Shown here: piece by piece, positions 35,277 through 43,748 of the stretch | How the letters are laid out: each line of letters opens with the position of its first letter | Position numbering within the stretch: the first letter of the stretch is position 1 | DNA from: Streptomyces sp. SAI-127 | GTDB taxonomy: Bacteria; Actinomycetota; Actinomycetes; Streptomycetales; Streptomycetaceae | Direction of reading: 5' to 3' | Assembly (NCBI RefSeq): GCF_029894425.1 | Contig: NZ_JARXYJ010000001.1 | Span: forward strand, 1,612,001 to 1,676,000 | DNA: 64,000 nt | Notes under the pieces: model-generated | The model's database searches: none | What the model was told of the DNA's origin: nothing | The model's input: the letters and a program-made list of their open reading frames with translations, nothing else | Translations under genes and position numbers: made by a program

Positions 35277-38200
35277 TCAAGCCCTGGTGAACCGCAGCGT
35301 GACCAGCTCGAACGGCCGCAGGCGCAAGGACACCTCATTCCCCTCACGCCGCAGCGCGGGGGCATCTGCCCACGGGCGCTCCAGCAGATCCGTCGCGGTG
35401 ACCCCGGCGACCTCGAACCCCGCTGTGAGGGTGGCCCGTGCCCGGCCCCCGTGTGCCTCGTGGAAGCGCACGACCACATCCCCGCTACCGTCGTCCGCCA
35501 GCTTGACGGCGGTGACGACGACCGCGTCCTGGTCGACGGTCACCAGCGGGGCGACCTCCTCGGCACCCGGTACGACCCGCTCCGGCAGATTGATCCGCCA
35601 CCCCTCCCGTACCGCGTCCCCGATGCCCGCCCCCGGCACCAGCGCGTGCCGGAAGTGGTGGACGCCCTGATCGGTCTCGGGATCGGGGAAACGCGGGGCG
35701 CGCAGCAGTGACACCCGGACCGTGGTGGTCGTGCCCCGGTCGGCGTCGGTGCGGACCGTACGGGTCACGTCGTGGCCGTACGTCGAGTCGTTGACGATCG
35801 CCACGCCCCAGCCGGGTTCCTCCAGGTGGACGAAGCGGTGGTTGCAGGCCTCGAACTTCGCCGCCTCCCAGGAGGTGTTGGTGTGGGTGGGGCGGTGGAA
35901 GTGCCCGAACTGCGTTTCCGACGCGTACCGTTCGGCGTGCACGTCGAGCGGGAAGGCGAGCTTCAGGAACTTCTCCGTCTCGTGCCAGTCGACCTCCGTG
36001 TCCACGAGCAGCCGCCGCTCCCCCGGCGCGAGGGACAGCACCTGGGTGACGCGGGAGCCGCCGAAGGTCCTCACGATCCGCACACCGTGCCCCTCGGGGG
36101 CGAGCTCGTCCACATCGGTGAGATCCGTGACCGTGTTGCGGTAGAACTCGTCCACGTCCCACGCGTCCCACATGTTCGGGAAGTCCGGGTGGAGCTGGAG
36201 GAGGTTCCCGGCACGGCCGGGTGCGATCGTCTCGCGGTCGGCCTCGATGTCGTACACGGAGACGGCCAGGCCGCGCGCGTCGACCTCGACGTGCAGGATG
36301 CCGTTGTCCAGGACGTGTCCGCCGCCGGGCCGCTCGGTCACCGTCGTCCGCCCCTCGACGACCGCGGTCCCGGCGCCGCCCGCGGCGACTCCGGCTCGGC
36401 CGTGGGGTGCGGAATTGAAGAGCAGTTCCCGTGCCCCCTCCCCCGCCAGCGCGCGCTGGGCCGCGTCGATGATGCCGTTCAGCTCGTCGGCGAGCCGCTC
36501 GTACGTGCGTCGCGCCTCCCGGTGCACCCAGGCGATCGACGATCCCGGCAGGATGTCGTGGAACTGGTGGAGCAGCACCGTCTTCCAGATGCGGTCCAAC
36601 TCCTCGTACGGGTACGGGAATCCCGTTCGTACTGCCGCCGTCGCCGCCCACAGTTCGGCCTCGCGCAGCAGGTGTTCGCTGCGGCGGTTGCCCTGCTTGG
36701 TCTTCGCCTGGCTGGTGAGGGTGGCCCGGTGGAGTTCGAGGTACAACTCGCCCACCCAGACGGGTGGTTCGGGGTACTCGGCCTCGGCCTTGGTGAAGAA
36801 CTCCTTCGGGGTCTCCCAGGCCACGGTCGCCGAGCCTTCGAGGTCGCGGAGGCGGGCCGCCTTGGCGATCATCTCCCTCGTGGTGCCGCCGCCTCCGTCG
36901 CCCCAGCCGGTGGGGGCGAGGGAGTGGCGGGCGGCCCCCTTGTCCTTGAAGTTCCGTGCCGCGTGGGCGATCTCGCTGCCCTTCATGGAGCAGTTGTAGG
37001 TGTCGACGGGCGGGAAGTGGGTGAAGATCCGGGTGCCGTCGATGCCCTCCCAGCGGAAGGTGTGGTGCGGGAACTTGTTCGTCTGCGACCAGGAGATCTT
37101 CTGTGTCAGCAGCCACTTGGAGCCTGCCGCCTTGATGATCTGGGGCAGTCCGGCCGCGAAGCCGAAGGTGTCGGGCAGCCACGCCTCCTCGTTCTCGACT
37201 CCGAACTCGTCGAGGAAGAACCGCTTGCCGTGCACGAACTGACGGGCCATCGCCTCTGAGCCCGGCATGTTGGTGTCCGACTCCACCCACATGCCGCCGG
37301 CCGGCACGAACCGCCCGTCCGCCACCGCCTTCTTCACCCGCGCCCACACCTCTGGCCGGTGGTCGCGGACCCAGGCCCACTGCTGCGCCTGGGACATGGC
37401 GAAGACGAACTCCGGCTCGTCGTCGAGGAGCGCGGTCATGTTGGAGGTCGTACGGGCGACCTTGCGGACCGTCTCGCGCAGCGGCCACAGCCACGCCGAG
37501 TCGATGTGCGCGTGGCCGATCGCGCTGATGCGGTGGGCGGAGGGCACGGCGGGCTCGGACAGCACCGTCTCCAGCCGTACCCTTGCCTGCGCCGCCGTGC
37601 CGTTCACGTCCTGGAGGTCGATCGCGTCCAGCGCCTTCTCCACCGCCCGCAGGATCTCCCAGCGCCGGGCCGACTCCACCGGCAGTTCGGCCATCAGCTC
37701 GCCGAGCACCTCCAGGTCGATCACGAGCTGCCAGACGGTCTCGTCGAGGACGGCGAGGTCCATGCGCGCCAACCGGTACTGCGGCTCGGCCCCGGCGGTC
37801 TCCTTGTCGCCCAACCGCGTGGGCAGGAAGGGGTGGTAGTCGAGGATGACGGGGTTGGACGCGGCCTCGATGTGCAGGCGCACCTCCTCGCCGCCCTCGA
37901 CGGGCGCGCCGATCCGCACCCACTGGTTGCGCGGGTTGAGGCCCTTCACGGGGGTGCCGTCGGGCCGGTAGACCAGACCCTCGCACTGGAAGCCGGGCAT
38001 GTTCTCGTCGAAGCCGAGGTCGAGGAGGGCCTCGACGGTCTTCCCGGCCCACGCCTCGGGGACGGTCCCGGTGACGCGGAACCAGCTGGTGCCCCAGGGA
38101 GCACCCCAGCGGGCGCCCACGGCGATGGGCTCCGGTTCGGCCGCCAGGCCCTCGGCGACGGGCACCGGCTCGTCGGGCGCGTGCCACACCGCCACGTCCA

Positions 38201-38291
38201 GCGGCACGGACTCGGGGTACACGGCGGGGCGGAGCCGCTCGTCGAGGACGCGCCTCAGGCGGGCTTCGACCAGGCTGCGGTCGTCATGCAT
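35277..38291 (-). CDS. GH38 alpha-mannosidase, cytoplasmic
   Basis: 1004 residues, full length for the family. It removes alpha-linked mannose from glycans. Motifs are intact: an N-terminal domain with WGTSWFRV, the catalytic/zinc region GHAHIDSAWLWPLRET near residue 255, MWVESDTNMPGSEA, EEAWLPDTFGFAAGLPQI, then HQFHDILPGSS and the C-terminal beta domains with the usual FKLAFP-like LKLAFPLDV segment. No signal peptide is present, so it should act inside the cell on imported glycans. The gene lies 27 bases after the GH85 gene on the same strand, consistent with one transcript. Confidence 0.94.
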   Translation of the reverse strand: MHDDRSLVEARLRRVLDERLRPAVYPESVPLDVAVWHAPDEPVPVAEGLAAEPEPIAVGARWGAPWGTSWFRVTGTVPEAWAGKTVEALLDLGFDENMPGFQCEGLVYRPDGTPVKGLNPRNQWVRIGAPVEGGEEVRLHIEAASNPVILDYHPFLPTRLGDKETAGAEPQYRLARMDLAVLDETVWQLVIDLEVLGELMAELPVESARRWEILRAVEKALDAIDLQDVNGTAAQARVRLETVLSEPAVPSAHRISAIGHAHIDSAWLWPLRETVRKVARTTSNMTALLDDEPEFVFAMSQAQQWAWVRDHRPEVWARVKKAVADGRFVPAGGMWVESDTNMPGSEAMARQFVHGKRFFLDEFGVENEEAWLPDTFGFAAGLPQIIKAAGSKWLLTQKISWSQTNKFPHHTFRWEGIDGTRIFTHFPPVDTYNCSMKGSEIAHAARNFKDKGAARHSLAPTGWGDGGGGTTREMIAKAARLRDLEGSATVAWETPKEFFTKAEAEYPEPPVWVGELYLELHRATLTSQAKTKQGNRRSEHLLREAELWAATAAVRTGFPYPYEELDRIWKTVLLHQFHDILPGSSIAWVHREARRTYERLADELNGIIDAAQRALAGEGARELLFNSAPHGRAGVAAGGAGTAVVEGRTTVTERPGGGHVLDNGILHVEVDARGLAVSVYDIEADRETIAPGRAGNLLQLHPDFPNMWDAWDVDEFYRNTVTDLTDVDELAPEGHGVRIVRTFGGSRVTQVLSLAPGERRLLVDTEVDWHETEKFLKLAFPLDVHAERYASETQFGHFHRPTHTNTSWEAAKFEACNHRFVHLEEPGWGVAIVNDSTYGHDVTRTVRTDADRGTTTTVRVSLLRAPRFPDPETDQGVHHFRHALVPGAGIGDAVREGWRINLPERVVPGAEEVAPLVTVDQDAVVVTAVKLADDGSGDVVVRFHEAHGGRARATLTAGFEVAGVTATDLLERPWADAPALRREGNEVSLRLRPFELVTLRFTRA

Positions 38292-38318
38292 GCGGGGTGC
38301 TCTCCAAGGGTCCGGGGG

Positions 38319-40310
38319 TTACCAGGGGTGGGTCACGGTCACGGGGTCCGACGACGTGTACAGCTCCCCCACGGCACGCAGCTCCAACCGCGCCTGCCGC
38401 TCGCCCTGTTCGGGCTGGAGGCCGCCGACGAAGTAGGCCCGCTGACAGGTGCCGCCGAGGAAGCGCCGGCTGCCGTCGGGCAGGAGCCGGTGCAGGGTGT
38501 AGTGGCGTACGGGGCCGGGAGCGGGGTTCCACGCGAGGCGCAGGTCGCCGCCGGAGGCCGCGGTGATCCGCAGGCCGGAGGGTGCGGCGGGGGTGCCGGG
38601 GGTGTCGTACACCGCGAGACCGCCGAGCCGCCACGTCAGCGGGCCGCTGCCGGTGAGCCGCACGCCAAGCGCGTGGACGGTCCCGGAGAGCCCGGTGAGC
38701 CGTACGGTCGAGGTGTGCCAGCCGTCGCCGGTGGTCACGGGAAGACGGACGTACGGCGGTGTCGCCCCCGGCGCGCCCGGTTCGGCGGTGGCCACGGCCA
38801 GCTCGACGCCCACCGCACCCGCGTCGGTCCGGTGGGTCAGCTCGACCACCGTGCCGTCGCCGATCGGCAGCCGCGTGGCATACAGATCCACGGTGACCGG
38901 TTCGTCCACCGTGCCGCTCACCACCACACTGCTTCCGCCCCGCCAGGCGTCCGCGAAGTCGAAGGAGACAGCCGGCCGGGAGCCCTCGGTCCGCACCACC
39001 CACTGCCGCGACGGCAGCCGGTCCTGCAACCCGAGGTGGTTCCAGGCCGCGTCCGAGGTGACGGCACCCTCCTCGTACCACCGCAGCCCGTGCCCGGTGT
39101 TGAACACGCTCGCGAACGGCACCGAGGTGACCGTCGACCGGTCGGCGACCGACACCGCCGGAGCGCGCCAGCCGTCCGTCCCGTCGGGCCGGGACGGATC
39201 GAGCGACCGGCCCGTCCAGAAGCGGTCGTCGGCGGCGTGGAAGTCCTCCGGTGACCGCTGGTCCGCGGGCAGGTGGTTGCGGGTCCACTCCGGCCGGTAC
39301 AGCCCGATCGACGTGATGTGCGGCTTGCCGGCCGGCACGATCGCGTCCCAGTTCTCGGCCGTGTTCCAGCCGCCCGCCTCCACGTCCACCCCGGCCCACA
39401 GCTCGTAGCGGCTGCGGCCCAGTCGCTGTGCCAGGGCGCCCGAGGACACCAGACCGGCAGCCGTCCACCGGAAGTCGACGAACATGTCGTCGGCGGCCTC
39501 GAAGAACGCCTGGTTACGGCTGTTCAGCGCACCCTGCCAGCTCACCGTCCCACTCACGGTCATCGAGTCGTACCACGTCACCCGCTGCCCCCGAGCGGCG
39601 GCCAGCGACTTCAGCTCCCGGACGAATCCCAGCATGTCCGCCCCGAGAGCCGTGTCCCCTCCCCCGGTCTCGGCGTTGACGAACCACCCGTCGAAACCGT
39701 GGGCCGCGGCGACCGCGACGAGTTGGGCCGCCAGTGGATACCGCCCGGCCGCGTTCTTCTGCACCAGGTCCCGGGTCCACTGCAGTTGTCCCCCGTAGGC
39801 GACGGGCGGCAGGAAGATGTTGCCGAGGACGGGCACGCCGTGCCGGTGGGCGGCGTCCACGATCGGCGCGTTCGGCGCGAGGATCAGTCCCTCGCCGGAG
39901 GAGCCGCCCCAGAAGACCAGTTCGTCGACGTAGGCCCAGTGCCCGAAGGCGTAGTAGTCGGAGGTCGCCGAGCCCTGCGACGGGTTGCCCGCGGTGGGCC
40001 CGAAGGAGACCAGCGACTGGATGCGGGCCTGGCCGGCGCGTGCCGTCGTGTTCGCGGGGGTCGGGGTGAAGCGGGCGGCGAGCGGTACGGAGGCCGCGTT
40101 GAAGGCGAGGTCGGCGTCGTCGGCCGCCCGCCAGGCCTTGAGGCTGCGCCAGGTGATGCCGGTGCCGGGGCTGCCGGAGGGCAGGGAGTCCGGGTACCAG
40201 TAGGTGGCGTACGGCTGGAGCGCGGTCGCCGCCGCCGCCTTCGCCGGCAGCGCGGGGAGCAGCGCCGCCGCGGTCGCGGCGAGCAGGACGGTGCGTCTGG
40301 TGGGGTTCAC
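38319..40310 (-). CDS. Exported GH85 endo-beta-N-acetylglucosaminidase
   Basis: 663 residues from the GTG at 40310, which has AGGAGG nine bases upstream. The N-terminus (NPTRRTVLLAATAAALLPAL) looks like a Tat signal peptide. The GH85 barrel follows (about 33-380), with YATYWYPDSLPSG, GNIFLPP and the catalytic HGFDGWFVNAETGG in which N212 and E214 form the substrate-assisted pair. C-terminal beta domains and a fibronectin-like segment complete it. GH85 enzymes cut between the two GlcNAc residues of the N-glycan core, releasing the glycan from protein. This is the step that starts the locus' pathway. A LacI-like half-site lies about 65 bases upstream. Confidence 0.93.
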   Translation of the reverse strand: MNPTRRTVLLAATAAALLPALPAKAAAATALQPYATYWYPDSLPSGSPGTGITWRSLKAWRAADDADLAFNAASVPLAARFTPTPANTTARAGQARIQSLVSFGPTAGNPSQGSATSDYYAFGHWAYVDELVFWGGSSGEGLILAPNAPIVDAAHRHGVPVLGNIFLPPVAYGGQLQWTRDLVQKNAAGRYPLAAQLVAVAAAHGFDGWFVNAETGGGDTALGADMLGFVRELKSLAAARGQRVTWYDSMTVSGTVSWQGALNSRNQAFFEAADDMFVDFRWTAAGLVSSGALAQRLGRSRYELWAGVDVEAGGWNTAENWDAIVPAGKPHITSIGLYRPEWTRNHLPADQRSPEDFHAADDRFWTGRSLDPSRPDGTDGWRAPAVSVADRSTVTSVPFASVFNTGHGLRWYEEGAVTSDAAWNHLGLQDRLPSRQWVVRTEGSRPAVSFDFADAWRGGSSVVVSGTVDEPVTVDLYATRLPIGDGTVVELTHRTDAGAVGVELAVATAEPGAPGATPPYVRLPVTTGDGWHTSTVRLTGLSGTVHALGVRLTGSGPLTWRLGGLAVYDTPGTPAAPSGLRITAASGGDLRLAWNPAPGPVRHYTLHRLLPDGSRRFLGGTCQRAYFVGGLQPEQGERQARLELRAVGELYTSSDPVTVTHPW

Positions 40311-40696
40311 GAGCGGGTGCCTCCTAGTGGTCCTTGGGGGGTGTTGCTGCTCGCCAGGGAGTGCGCACAAGGCCGCATTAGCTCGATCGTGTGATCGTCC
40401 GCTGACGGGCTTGTGGCGCCCTGGGCTGTTTGGGCTGGCGTGGTCGTGCGACCTGGGACACCGGGTACGGCGTCAGCGTGCGGGGCCCCTGCTCCACCAG
40501 AGGATGGTTCAGGGCCTCCCCGTCGCCTCTGGCCGTACCGACCTGCCAGGTCGTGAGGGCTGTGTCCATCAGCGGCCTCCGGCCGCGGGGGCCTCCCGGG
40601 CTCGGACCGCGCACAGGATGCGTGTCGCCGCCCCGGGGTCGAGTACGCCGGGGACCAGCTCGCCCAAGCCCGTTCGGGGCGCGCGGCTGTACGGAC
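40311..40696. other. Intergenic region between the GH5 and GH85 genes
   Basis: 386 bases with no confident gene. Open frames cross it on both strands; one minus-strand frame includes residues like GELVPGVLDPGAATRIL, which look protein-like but match nothing I can name and have no clear start or ribosome site. It could be a decayed gene end. The right part of the window's GH85 promoter must lie here, together with the half-operator at 40374-40382. Confidence 0.45.
40374..40382. promoter_or_regulatory. Half-site matching the LacI operator, upstream of the GH85 gene
   Basis: CCGCATTAG here is identical over all nine bases to 45169-45177 in the operator region of the LacI gene. It lies 64-72 bases upstream of the GH85 start, a normal promoter-region position, which suggests that the same regulator controls the GH85-GH38 genes. 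A nine-base match alone could arise by chance. Confidence 0.4.
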
Positions 40697-41953
40697 TCAC
40701 TCCCGCTCAGTCCACAGGAACGGTGGGAGTACCTGATCGGGTGTGACGACCTCGGTGATGCCGCGCGCGGACAGGTGGTCCTGGTCGGCGGCACGGGTGT
40801 CGAGGACGGTGGTGGGGCGGGCGCCGTCGGCGGCCAGCCGGAAGTAGGCGTCGAAGACCGGGCCACCGGGCGCGCAGCGCGAACGGCAGGCGGGGTCGGA
40901 GGGAACGACCAGCGCGGTCGTACGGCGTTCAGGCGCTCGCGAGCCCGTGCGCGCCGCCCGCTCCAGCACCCGGGCCGCCTGCTTCGGCTTCCGGTCGTTG
41001 GTCAACAGGCCGAGCCCGTACTCCAGTTCCGGGAAGTCGGCCAGCTCCCGGGACACGTCGTGGGAGCACCACCAGGTGATGCCCCACAGGTCGGGGCAGT
41101 CCAGGGCGTTCGCCACGGTCGCCTCGGTGAAGGCGGCGGCGTGCTCGGGCGGCACCAGCGGGGCGGGTGCGCCGACCTCCTGGAGCCAGACCGGCCGGTG
41201 TGGGTCCTCGGCCCAGGCCTTGCTGAGCTCGACGAGATAGGCGGCGTGGTGCTCGGCCTGGACGGAGGTGCGGCCGTGGCGCTGGGCGGTGCCGTTGAAG
41301 ACCCAGGAGTGCACGGCGGTGACGGCACCGTGGCGGGCGGCCTGGGCGGGGGTGAAGGGCTGGTCGTCCTGGTACCAGGTGGCGTCGTACTCGGCGTGCA
41401 GGTGCAGTCGGCCGGGAGCCCCTTCCTCGCAGGCGGCGAGCATGCGGGTGAGCCAGGCGTCGATCTGCTCGGACGTGGCCCGGTCGGGGTCGGGATGCGG
41501 GCCCGCGGAGAACTGGTTGACCTCGTTGCCGAGGGTCATGCCGATGAAGTTGGGCCGGTCCGCCAGCGCCGCCGCCAGCGTGCGCAGATAGGCGGCCTGG
41601 CCCTCGACCACCTCCGGGTCGGTGAAGAGATTGCGCCGGTGCCAGGTCCGGGTCCAGGCCGGCAGGAAGTCGAAGCTGCTCAAGTGCCCTTGCAGGCCGT
41701 CGACGTTGACGTCGAGACCGCGTTCGGCGGCGGCGTCGACGAGCCGCACGAGATCCGCGACGGCGCGCTCCCGGATGAGAGTGCGGTTCGGCTGGAAGTA
41801 GGGCCACAGCGGGAAGACCCGGATGTGGTCGAGGCCCAGGGCGGCGATGGAGTCGAGGTCGGCGCGGACCGGATCGAGGTCGAAGTCGAGCCAGTGGTGG
41901 AACCATCCGACGCTCGGGGTGTAGTTGACGCCGAAGCGCACGGCAGGAGGCAT
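40697..41953 (-). CDS. GH5 beta-mannosidase-like glycosidase (subfamily 18-like), cytoplasmic
   Basis: 418 residues, no signal peptide. The clan A barrel shows FGVNYTPSVGWFHHWLDF at the start, the acid/base Glu144 in LGNEVNQ and the nucleophile Glu259 in WLQEVGAP. Length and the opening sequence resemble GH5 subfamily 18, whose bifidobacterial members cleave the Man-beta-1,4-GlcNAc core left by endo-glycosidase and alpha-mannosidase action. The location between an importer and GH85/GH38 genes fits that role exactly; subfamily placement is by recognition, not by search. AAGGA six bases before the ATG supports the start at 41953. It follows permease 2 by 27 bases. Confidence 0.82.
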   Translation of the reverse strand: MPPAVRFGVNYTPSVGWFHHWLDFDLDPVRADLDSIAALGLDHIRVFPLWPYFQPNRTLIRERAVADLVRLVDAAAERGLDVNVDGLQGHLSSFDFLPAWTRTWHRRNLFTDPEVVEGQAAYLRTLAAALADRPNFIGMTLGNEVNQFSAGPHPDPDRATSEQIDAWLTRMLAACEEGAPGRLHLHAEYDATWYQDDQPFTPAQAARHGAVTAVHSWVFNGTAQRHGRTSVQAEHHAAYLVELSKAWAEDPHRPVWLQEVGAPAPLVPPEHAAAFTEATVANALDCPDLWGITWWCSHDVSRELADFPELEYGLGLLTNDRKPKQAARVLERAARTGSRAPERRTTALVVPSDPACRSRCAPGGPVFDAYFRLAADGARPTTVLDTRAADQDHLSARGITEVVTPDQVLPPFLWTERE

Positions 41954-41980
41954 ACGGGATCCTTGACTCTGGGGGTTCGT

Positions 41981-42811
41981 TCAGCCCTTCACCGCCCCCT
42001 CGCCCACCCCGCGGAAGAAGTACCGCTGGAGGCCGGCGAAGAGGGCGATCAGCGGGGCCACGGCGATGACCGTGCCCGCGGCGACGAGCCGTTCGTCGTT
42101 GGCGAAGGTGCCGTGCAGGTAGTTCAGGCCGATGGTGAGGGTGAACTTCGACGGGTCGCTCAGCACGATCAGGGGCCACAGGAAATCGTCCCAGGCGCCC
42201 ATGAAGGCGAAGATCGCGACGACGGCCACGGTTCCCTTCACCGACGGCAGCGCGATCCGCAGGAAACGCTGCCAGACGTTGGCGCCGTCGACGTAGGCCG
42301 CCTCCTCGATCTCGTACGGCAGGTTCAGGAAGGCGTTGCGCATCAGCAGGACGTTCATCGCGCCGATGCAGCCCGGCAGGACCACGCCGATCAGGGTGTT
42401 GTTGAGGCCGAGCTCCCGCATGGTGGTGAACTGGGCGATGATGATGCCCTCCACGGGCACGAGCATCGCCAGGACGAACGCGAGGGTGGCCGCGCGGCGG
42501 CCGCGGTAGCGGAGCCGGGCCAGGGCGTATCCGGCGAGCGCCGAACCGACGCAGTTGGTCACGACGTTGGCGGTGGCGACCTTCAGCGAGTTGAAGGCGT
42601 AGTCCCAGACGGGGATGGTGTCGGCGACCCGCTCGTAGTTGTGGAGGGTCGGATGCCGGGGCAGGAAGGACGGCGGCGAGCTGTAGATGTCCTCCGTGGG
42701 GCCCTTGAGCGAGGTCGACAGCTGCCAGAGGAAGGGGCCCACGGTCAGGGCGAGGACGGCGAGCAACAGGACGTACCGCAGCACCAGTTCGCCCTTGCGT
42801 ACCCGGGTCAC
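41981..42811 (-). CDS. Sugar ABC transporter permease, CUT1 (MalG-like)
   Basis: 276 residues from a GTG at 42811 overlapping the preceding permease stop (GTGA). Six membrane segments and the EAA loop NLPYEIEEAAYVDGANVWQRFLRIALPSVK are present. It forms the translocation pore together with the partner at 42808. No ATPase gene lies in the locus, so energy is presumably supplied by the shared MsiK ATPase, as for most Streptomyces CUT1 importers. Predicted cargo is N-glycan-derived oligosaccharide. Confidence 0.93.
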   Translation of the reverse strand: MTRVRKGELVLRYVLLLAVLALTVGPFLWQLSTSLKGPTEDIYSSPPSFLPRHPTLHNYERVADTIPVWDYAFNSLKVATANVVTNCVGSALAGYALARLRYRGRRAATLAFVLAMLVPVEGIIIAQFTTMRELGLNNTLIGVVLPGCIGAMNVLLMRNAFLNLPYEIEEAAYVDGANVWQRFLRIALPSVKGTVAVVAIFAFMGAWDDFLWPLIVLSDPSKFTLTIGLNYLHGTFANDERLVAAGTVIAVAPLIALFAGLQRYFFRGVGEGAVKG

Positions 42812-43746
42812 GTCTCCCCCCTCCGGTCGGCCCGCAGCACGAGCAGCATCAGCGCGACGGTGACGACGAAGACGACGACCGAGATCGCGGACGCGTAGCC
42901 GACGCGGCCCGTGAGTCCGGTGCCCGTGCGCTGGACGAGCATCACGAGCGTGGTGTCCTCACCCGCCGGTCCCCCGCTGGGGCCGGCCATCAGGTAGACC
43001 TCGGAGAACACCTTGAAGGCGGCGACCGAGGACAGTGCCCCGACGAGGGCCATGGTCGAGCGGACGGCGGGCACCGTCACCGTGACGAACCGCCGGATCG
43101 CCCCGGCCCCGTCCACCGCCGCGGCCTCGTGCAGCTCACGCGGCACATTGGCCAGGGCGGCCAGGTAAATGATCATGTAGTAGCCGAGGCCCTTCCACAC
43201 CGTGACGGCCATGGCGCTCAGCAGGAGCAGCCACTGGTCGCTCAGGAAGCCGATCCGGCCGACCCCGACGGCCTCCAACAGCGAGTTGATCAGGCCGCGT
43301 TCGTCGAGGAGCCACACCCAGATGAGTCCGACCACGACGATCGACGCGACGACCGGGGTGTAGAAGGCGGACCGGAAGAAGGTGATGCCGGGGATGTTCT
43401 TCTGCACCAGCAGCGCGAGCAGCAGCGGCAGGATCACCAGCGCGGGCACGACGCCGAGGACGTACAGCGAGCTGTTGCGCAGGCCGATCCAGAACATGTC
43501 GTCGTGCAGCAGCTCACGGAAGTTCGCCAGGCCCACGAACTCACCCGGGATCAGGGTGCGCCGGTCGGTGAAGGCGTTGATCAGGGTGGAGACGAACGGG
43601 TACAGGATGAACGCGCCGATGATCAGCAGACCGGGTGCGGCGAACAGCCAGGGACTCATCGGCAGTTGGCGCCGCACGCGACGTACGGGATTCACGTCGG
43701 GCGTGCGGCTGTCGCGCCGCACGCGGGAGACGGTGGACGACGCCAT
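42808..43746 (-). CDS. Sugar ABC transporter permease, CUT1 (MalF-like)
   Basis: 312 residues with six membrane segments after a basic cytoplasmic N-terminus. The EAA loop is NVPRELHEAAAVDGAGAIRRFVTVTVPAVR. It pairs with the permease at 41981-42811. The ATG at 43746 is two bases after the binding-protein stop, so the three genes are cotranscribed in the order binding protein, permease 1, permease 2, GH5. Confidence 0.93.
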   Translation of the reverse strand: MASSTVSRVRRDSRTPDVNPVRRVRRQLPMSPWLFAAPGLLIIGAFILYPFVSTLINAFTDRRTLIPGEFVGLANFRELLHDDMFWIGLRNSSLYVLGVVPALVILPLLLALLVQKNIPGITFFRSAFYTPVVASIVVVGLIWVWLLDERGLINSLLEAVGVGRIGFLSDQWLLLLSAMAVTVWKGLGYYMIIYLAALANVPRELHEAAAVDGAGAIRRFVTVTVPAVRSTMALVGALSSVAAFKVFSEVYLMAGPSGGPAGEDTTLVMLVQRTGTGLTGRVGYASAISVVVFVVTVALMLLVLRADRRGET

Positions 43747-43748
43747 GG

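Noticed and set aside
31763..35479. 1238-codon frame joining the ABC ATPase to upstream sequence
   Set aside because: Only the last 497 codons are ATPase-like; the rest is the antisense or frame shadow of the binding protein and gntR genes.
35485..38187. 900-codon frame overlapping GH38
   Set aside because: Arg/Pro/Gly-rich low-complexity translation; GH38 in the alternative frame is complete and has its active-site motifs.
40204..40746. 180-codon plus-strand frame upstream of GH85
   Set aside because: Overlaps the GH85 signal peptide region in antisense and has no recognisable features.
40430..42898. 822-codon plus-strand frame across GH5 and permease genes
   Set aside because: Antisense shadow without ribosome site or domains; opposed by three well-formed genes on the other strand.
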